The notes beneath the pieces are model-generated. The model was not told where the DNA came from. It saw nothing but the letters and a program-made list of their open reading frames with translations, and searched no databases. 18,312 bases of DNA, taken from the NCBI GenBank assembly GCA_964393215.1, contig CAYMSW010000012.1, positions 1 to 18,312 of the forward strand, given 5' to 3'. Shown here piece after piece: positions 15,060 through 18,312 of this stretch. The position numbers were made by a program, and so were the translations under genes. How positions within the stretch are numbered: position 1 is the first letter of the stretch; every line of letters begins with the position of its first letter. Origin of the DNA: CAYFNK01 sp964393215 (GTDB lineage: Archaea; Nanobdellota; Nanobdellia; SCGC-AAA011-G17; PNOQ01).

Positions 15060-16186
15060 TTAACATAAGCCTCTTCAACTTGTTTAGTAATTTTTTCCCA
15101 ATTATATTTTTTTACTTCTTTTTTACATTCATTTTCTTTTTGTTCATATAGTTTTTTATTATTTAATAATAAATCTATCTTATTTGCTAGATTTTTATAA
15201 TCCTCTTTTTTAAAAATTAATCCTCCCTTTCCGTTATTAGTTACTTCTTTTAGAACTTCTATATCTGAACAAACATAAGGAGTTTTTGATGCCATAGATT
15301 CTGCTATAACTATCCCAAAACCTTCCAGAATAGAAGGTAAACAAAAAATATGTGATTTTTTAAGAAATTTAATTACATCTTTGTGTTCTTTTACAAATCC
15401 TTTAAATTCTATATTTTTTTCTAATTTTAATTTTTTAGTTAGTTGTTTTAATTTTTCTGATTCTTCTCCTTTTCCTATAATTATTAATTTGATATTAGGA
15501 TATTTATTTTTTAATAAATAAAGTGCTTTAATAATATCTTGCACTCTTTTTTTTGGAGTTAATCTAGAAATTGAACAAATTGTAGGATTTTCATATTTTT
15601 CTTCTTTTTTTTCATAGGATTTTAAATCTATTCCATTATAAATAACTTTTATTTTTGATTTTGGAATCTTATTTTTTATTAATTTATTTGCAGTAAATTT
15701 ACTAACTGATATAATTTGATCCCATTTCAAACTTAAGATAAATCTTTCCCATATTTCTCCAACTATTCCAGTAATTATTCCTTTATTTTTTATCCATTCG
15801 TTAATCCAAACTTCATGATATGTTGCTATCTTTTTTGCTTTTTGTTTTTTAGCTGAAAAATAAGCAGGCAAATAACTAATAAAATTATATCCTTCGATTA
15901 TATCTGCTTTAATTTTTTTTGAAGTTTTGTAGGCAGCTATAGAAAATTTTAATCTACTTAACATATTTCCTTCGTTCGAATATTCGTGGTTTGGACCGAT
16001 TCTTAAAATATTAATATTATCTAAATTATGTTTTCTTTTTTGCCCATTTTTCCAAGAAGTAATAATTGTTAAATTATGTTTTTTTGAAATTTCTTTAGCA
16101 ATATTAAAACATCTGGATTCTACCCCCCCCGAAATATCTTCTTTATTAAAATATGGAAAATATTCAGTTATGTAAGTTATTTTCAT
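15056..16186 (-). CDS. Glycosyltransferase family 4 with G8 tract near the start
   Basis: Predicted retaining GT-B enzyme of 376 residues. The acceptor-domain Gly loop is ISGGVESR (18-25). SVSKFTANKLI lies before the hinge and VIYNGIDLKSY follows. The donor domain has ICSISRLTPKKRVQDII, LIIIGKGEE and a canonical E-GFGIVIA-E motif followed by SMASKTP. This is the PimA/WbaZ-like GT4 layout. Codons 19-22 contain eight consecutive G residues (16123-16130 on the + strand as C8), so single-base slippage would truncate the enzyme near residue 22. It overlaps the DUF2304 gene by 23 nt and the next GT4 by 4 nt. Sugar specificity is unknown. Confidence 0.88.
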   Translation of the reverse strand: MKITYITEYFPYFNKEDISGGVESRCFNIAKEISKKHNLTIITSWKNGQKRKHNLDNINILRIGPNHEYSNEGNMLSRLKFSIAAYKTSKKIKADIIEGYNFISYLPAYFSAKKQKAKKIATYHEVWINEWIKNKGIITGIVGEIWERFILSLKWDQIISVSKFTANKLIKNKIPKSKIKVIYNGIDLKSYEKKEEKYENPTICSISRLTPKKRVQDIIKALYLLKNKYPNIKLIIIGKGEESEKLKQLTKKLKLEKNIEFKGFVKEHKDVIKFLKKSHIFCLPSILEGFGIVIAESMASKTPYVCSDIEVLKEVTNNGKGGLIFKKEDYKNLANKIDLLLNNKKLYEQKENECKKEVKKYNWEKITKQVEEAYVK

Positions 16187-16502
16187 TTTTTATTGCAATT
16201 TTTCTAACAATTTTAGTTATATTTTTTTCAATTGAATGAAGTTTAGCATATAATCTAAAAATTAAATAAGATAATAAAATAATTGTTAAATATATTATTA
16301 TATTTATGCCATTTTCAATTCCAAAAATGTTAGAAATTACTGAAATTAAATTAGGAAATATGCTAATCATTATTGATAGTGTCCAAAAAAGTGTCCAAAA
16401 AATTATTTCTAAATTATCTAAATTTTTATTTTTTATATTTAGAAAAACTCTGCTTAGTGCAAATATACTAAAAATCAATATTATTATTTGTATTATTTCC
16501 AT
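16164..16502 (-). CDS. DUF2304 small membrane protein
   Basis: A 112-residue protein with three hydrophobic segments, at about 2-20, 34-53 and 66-88, and a charged C-terminal tail (IEKNITKIVRKIAIKNE). The pattern NLEIIFWTLFWTL, then IFGIENGINIIIYLTIILL, then FRLYAKLHSIEKNITKIVR matches what I recall of DUF2304: E-x-(I/F)-x-W, G-I-x-x-G-x-(D/N), and an R-(L/I)-(Y/E)-x-(K/R)-(I/L) start to a coiled-coil-like tail. DUF2304 genes commonly accompany a DPM1-like GT2, and one lies two genes upstream here, suggesting a partner or membrane anchor for polyprenyl-phosphate sugar synthesis. TGAGGA about 10 nt upstream is a weak ribosome-binding site. It overlaps the SDR by 10 nt and the GT4 by 23 nt. Confidence 0.8.
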   Translation of the reverse strand: MEIIQIIILIFSIFALSRVFLNIKNKNLDNLEIIFWTLFWTLSIMISIFPNLISVISNIFGIENGINIIIYLTIILLSYLIFRLYAKLHSIEKNITKIVRKIAIKNENNLHN

Positions 16503-17589
16503 TTTTGTTTTTCCTCAAAAGATTTAATTGTTTTTTTTATTGCTTCTTCAAAAGTGTAATTTGGTTGCCATTTTAATATTGTTTTTGCTAAATAGGTATC
16601 TGCTAGTGTATTTTTTGGTTCTATAACTGGAGGTAAATGTTTAGGTTTGATGTTTTTATTTCCAATTATTAATTTTATAACTTTGTTAACAGATAAATTG
16701 ATTGAATTCCCTATGTTAAATACTTTCCCAAAAGCTTCTTTATTTGTTGTTTTTCCTGCTATTATATTTGCATTAACTACATCTTCTACAAATGTAAAAT
16801 CTCTAGTTTGATTGCCATCACCATAAATTTGAGGTTCTTTATTTTCTAAAGTTAATTTTATAGATTTAGGTATTAAACAAGCATATCCTCCTTCCGGATC
16901 TTGTCTTGGCCCAAAAACATTAAAATATCTTAGTGAAATAGTTTCCATACNNNNNNNNNNNNNNNNNNNNNNNNNNNNNNNNNNNNNNNNNNNNNNNNNN
17001 NNNNNNNNNNNNNNNNNNNNNNNNNNNNNNNNNNNNNNNNNNNNNNNNNNGGATCTTGTCTTGGCCCAAAAACATTAAAATATCTTAGTGAAATAGTTTC
17101 CATACCATGAATTAAATTGTATAAGTGCGAATAATATTCTCCAGTTAATTTTTGTAATGCATAGGGAGACATAGGATTTGGTACCATTGATTCTGTTAAA
17201 GGTAATGTCTTTTGATCCCCATAAGCTGAAGAACTTGCTGAATAAACAAATCTTTTTATTTCTTTTTCCTTGCAAATTTCTAAAAGATTTAGAGTTCCTT
17301 CTATATTTGTTTTATTTGTTGATTTTGGATTATCTATAGAATATTGTACTCTTGGTTGAGCTGCTAAGTGATAAACTGTATTAACTCCTTCAAATAAATC
17401 TTTTATATTTTCATCACAAATGTCTTTTTTATATATTTTTAGATTTTTATTATTTGAATGGTGTTCTAAATTTTCTTTTTTCCCGCCCGAAAAATTATCT
17501 ATAACTATTACTTTGTTGTTTTCTTCTAATAATTTGTCTACTAAATGGCTTCCAATAAAGCCTGCCCCACCAGTTACTATTGATTTCAT
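16493..17589 (-). CDS. Extended SDR, UDP-glucose 4-epimerase-like (intact; interrupted only by a scaffold gap)
   Basis: The two apparent fragments, 16930-17589 and 16493-16948, are one gene. The 55 bases before the N run (16896-16950) repeat exactly after it (17051-17105). Deleting 100 N plus one 55-bp copy gives 942 nt, an in-frame protein of 313 residues. TGGAGFIGSH covers residues 6-15, the catalytic serine lies in SASSSAYGD (117-125), and Y143-x3-K147 is in SPYALQK. After LRYFNVFGPRQDPEGGYAC come IYGDGNQTRDFTFVEDVV, the GalE/WbpP/UDP-sugar-epimerase signature. The likely role is UDP-Glc/Gal or UDP-GlcNAc/GalNAc C4 epimerisation; the exact substrate is unresolved. The ATG is preceded by GGAGTG with 6-nt spacing (17596-17601), the clearest Shine-Dalgarno in the window, lying in the end of the upstream GT2. 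Confidence 0.88.
16896..16950. repeat. Left copy of 55-bp exact duplication flanking the gap
   Basis: Identical base for base to 17051-17105 on the far side of the N run. It is best read as the shared end of two overlapping contigs rather than a biological repeat. Confidence 0.95.
16951..17050. other. 100-base run of N (scaffold gap)
   Basis: Exactly 100 N, the default size for a gap of unknown length. The identical 55-bp flanks and the restored reading frame indicate that no sequence is missing here. Confidence 0.97.
17051..17105. repeat. Right copy of 55-bp exact duplication flanking the gap
   Basis: Second copy of the 55-bp sequence at 16896-16950. Removing one copy together with the Ns restores an uninterrupted 313-residue SDR. 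Confidence 0.95.
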
Positions 17590-17592
17590 TTT

Positions 17593-18264
17593 TTACACTC
17601 CTATTTTTTTTAATATCATTTTGATAAGTATTTTTATTGAATTTGAAATTTTTTGTCCTTTTTCATTTGAATATTTTGTATAATTGATTGTTACTGGAAT
17701 TTCCTTATATTTTATTTTATTTTTTTTAATTTCTTCTACTATTTCTGAGGCATGTTCCATTTTATCTGATGTAATTTTTACTTTTTTTGCCGCATTTCTA
17801 GAAAAGGCTCTGAAACCATTGTGTGCATCTGTTAATTTGATACCATACATGAACCATATTATTAATATTGCCCCCTTAAGGACAATTCTTTTTGATAATG
17901 GGATGTTTTGTTTTGTTAAAAATCTTGAGCCTAAGCAAACTTCTGTTTTATTTTGTAATATTGGATTGATTAAATTTTTTATTTCTTTAGCATTGTGTTG
18001 TCCGTCTGCATCAAAATGTACAATTATATCTGCATTATTTAATAATGCATAACTAATTCCTGTTTGTAATGCTGCACCTTGTCCTCTGTTGATTATATGT
18101 CTTAATGCGGTTGCATTACTTCCTTTTATAATTTTATAGGTTCTATCTTTGGACCCATCATCAACTACAATAATATTCGAATAACCTTCCTTTTTTAGAT
18201 TATTAATTACTTTAGCTATTGTTTTTTCTTCATTATATGCAGGAATTACTATGGATATATTCAT
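17593..18264 (-). CDS. GT2 polyprenyl-phosphate glycosyltransferase (DPM1/DPG-like)
   Basis: A 223-residue GT-A enzyme. VIPAYNEEKTI (6-16) is the GT2 entry strand, IVVDDGSKD (32-40) the nucleotide-binding Asp pair, and FDADGQH (84-90) the metal-binding D-x-D. GSRF (112-115) and TDAHNGFRAFSR (145-156) are typical of dolichol-phosphate mannose or glucose synthases. The predicted product is a polyprenyl-phosphate-linked sugar made at the cytoplasmic membrane face. There is no long C-terminal membrane domain, only a hydrophobic segment at about 130-140 and an amphipathic Lys/Ile tail, so the DUF2304 protein encoded two genes downstream may anchor it. It is the first gene of a six-gene operon; a TATA element lies 27 bp upstream. 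The next gene starts 3 nt after its stop. Confidence 0.88.
   Translation of the reverse strand: MNISIVIPAYNEEKTIAKVINNLKKEGYSNIIVVDDGSKDRTYKIIKGSNATALRHIINRGQGAALQTGISYALLNNADIIVHFDADGQHNAKEIKNLINPILQNKTEVCLGSRFLTKQNIPLSKRIVLKGAILIIWFMYGIKLTDAHNGFRAFSRNAAKKVKITSDKMEHASEIVEEIKKNKIKYKEIPVTINYTKYSNEKGQKISNSIKILIKMILKKIGV
17596..17601 (-). promoter_or_regulatory. Shine-Dalgarno (GGAGTG) of the GalE-like SDR
   Basis: GGAGTG on the - strand ends 6 nt before the ATG at 17589 and lies within the last codons of the GT2 gene. It supports that start. It contrasts with the first genes of transcription units, which lack such sites. Confidence 0.6.
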
Positions 18265-18286
18265 ATAAAAATGGCCATTAGTAACC

Positions 18287-18295
18287 TTTATATAA
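18287..18295 (-). promoter_or_regulatory. TATA-box-like element for the six-gene operon
   Basis: The palindromic stretch TTATATAA within 18287-18295 is centred about 27 bp upstream of the GT2 ATG at 18264. It is the only promoter candidate seen for the six overlapping or closely spaced genes down to 12823. Being palindromic, it could also face the unseen region to the right. Confidence 0.5.
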
Positions 18296-18312
18296 GTTAT
18301 TAAATTTTCTTC

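Noticed and set aside
16493..16948. Separate 151-residue epimerase fragment, or a broken epimerase pair
   Set aside because: The 55-bp duplicated flank and restored frame show a single intact gene.
16896..17105. Biological direct repeat or attachment site
   Set aside because: Exact identity bounded precisely by the N run and coding continuity indicate overlapping contig ends.
17684..18052. Open frame opposite the DPM1-like GT2
   Set aside because: Antisense shadow over conserved GT2 motifs.
1..18312. tRNA, rRNA, CRISPR array, transposase, integrase or toxin-antitoxin genes
   Set aside because: None seen by eye on either strand; intergenic spaces are too short and no repeat-spacer pattern is present.

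Overview
The window is AT-rich (G+C roughly a quarter by eye), gene-dense DNA that codes almost entirely for surface-glycan biosynthesis. The organism is most likely an archaeon, possibly a small-genome AT-rich DPANN-type lineage such as Woesearchaeota or Pacearchaeota. The archaeal call rests on promoters: nearly every transcription-unit start has a TATA-box-like element (TTTATAAG, TTATAA, TTTTAAAA and similar) centred about 24-28 bp upstream of the start codon. That is the layout of leaderless archaeal transcripts, and no bacterial -35/-10 pairs are evident. The phylum is inference. There are no RNA genes, CRISPR arrays or insertion sequences, and no gene-free stretch over 300 bases apart from a 100-base run of N.

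Layout: (1) Positions 1-62 hold the last codons of a + strand membrane protein resembling the SpoIIM/DUF95 C-terminus. (2) 59-1054 (-) is GDP-mannose 4,6-dehydratase, divergent from (3) 1145-2623 (+), a Wzx-like polysaccharide flippase. (4) 2615-5452 (-) is an overlapping three-gene operon of GT4, methyltransferase and GT2. (5) 5504-6971 (+) is a GT4 followed by a Nudix hydrolase. (6) 6968-9793 (-) is an operon of a nucleotide-sugar SDR, an RfbH/ColD-type PLP 3-dehydratase with His in place of the catalytic Lys, and a methyltransferase whose 5' end carries a one-base frameshift. (7) 9877-12831 (+) is UDP-xylose synthase, a CgeB-like glycosyltransferase and a GalE-like SDR. (8) 12823-18264 (-) is a six-gene operon: GT2 polyprenyl-phosphate glycosyltransferase, GalE-like SDR (split by a false scaffold gap), DUF2304 membrane protein and three GT4 enzymes.

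How it may work together: the SDRs and the dehydratase make nucleotide sugars (GDP-4-keto-6-deoxymannose, UDP-xylose, 4-epimers, and probably a 3-deoxy or 3,6-dideoxy sugar). The GT2 and GT4 enzymes would assemble them on a lipid carrier, methyltransferases may cap or decorate the chain, and the flippase exports it. No initiating phosphoglycosyltransferase, polymerase or oligosaccharyltransferase is visible, so the locus probably continues outside the window.

The main points for a second look are the archaeal-looking cluster encoding a His-type 3-dehydratase without its reductase; one palindromic TATA element placed to serve two divergent operons; a G8 tract in a glycosyltransferase gene (possible phase variation); systematic tail-to-tail gene overlaps; a frameshift in a methyltransferase; and a 55-bp exact duplication flanking the Ns, which shows that the gap is an assembly artefact and the gene across it is intact.
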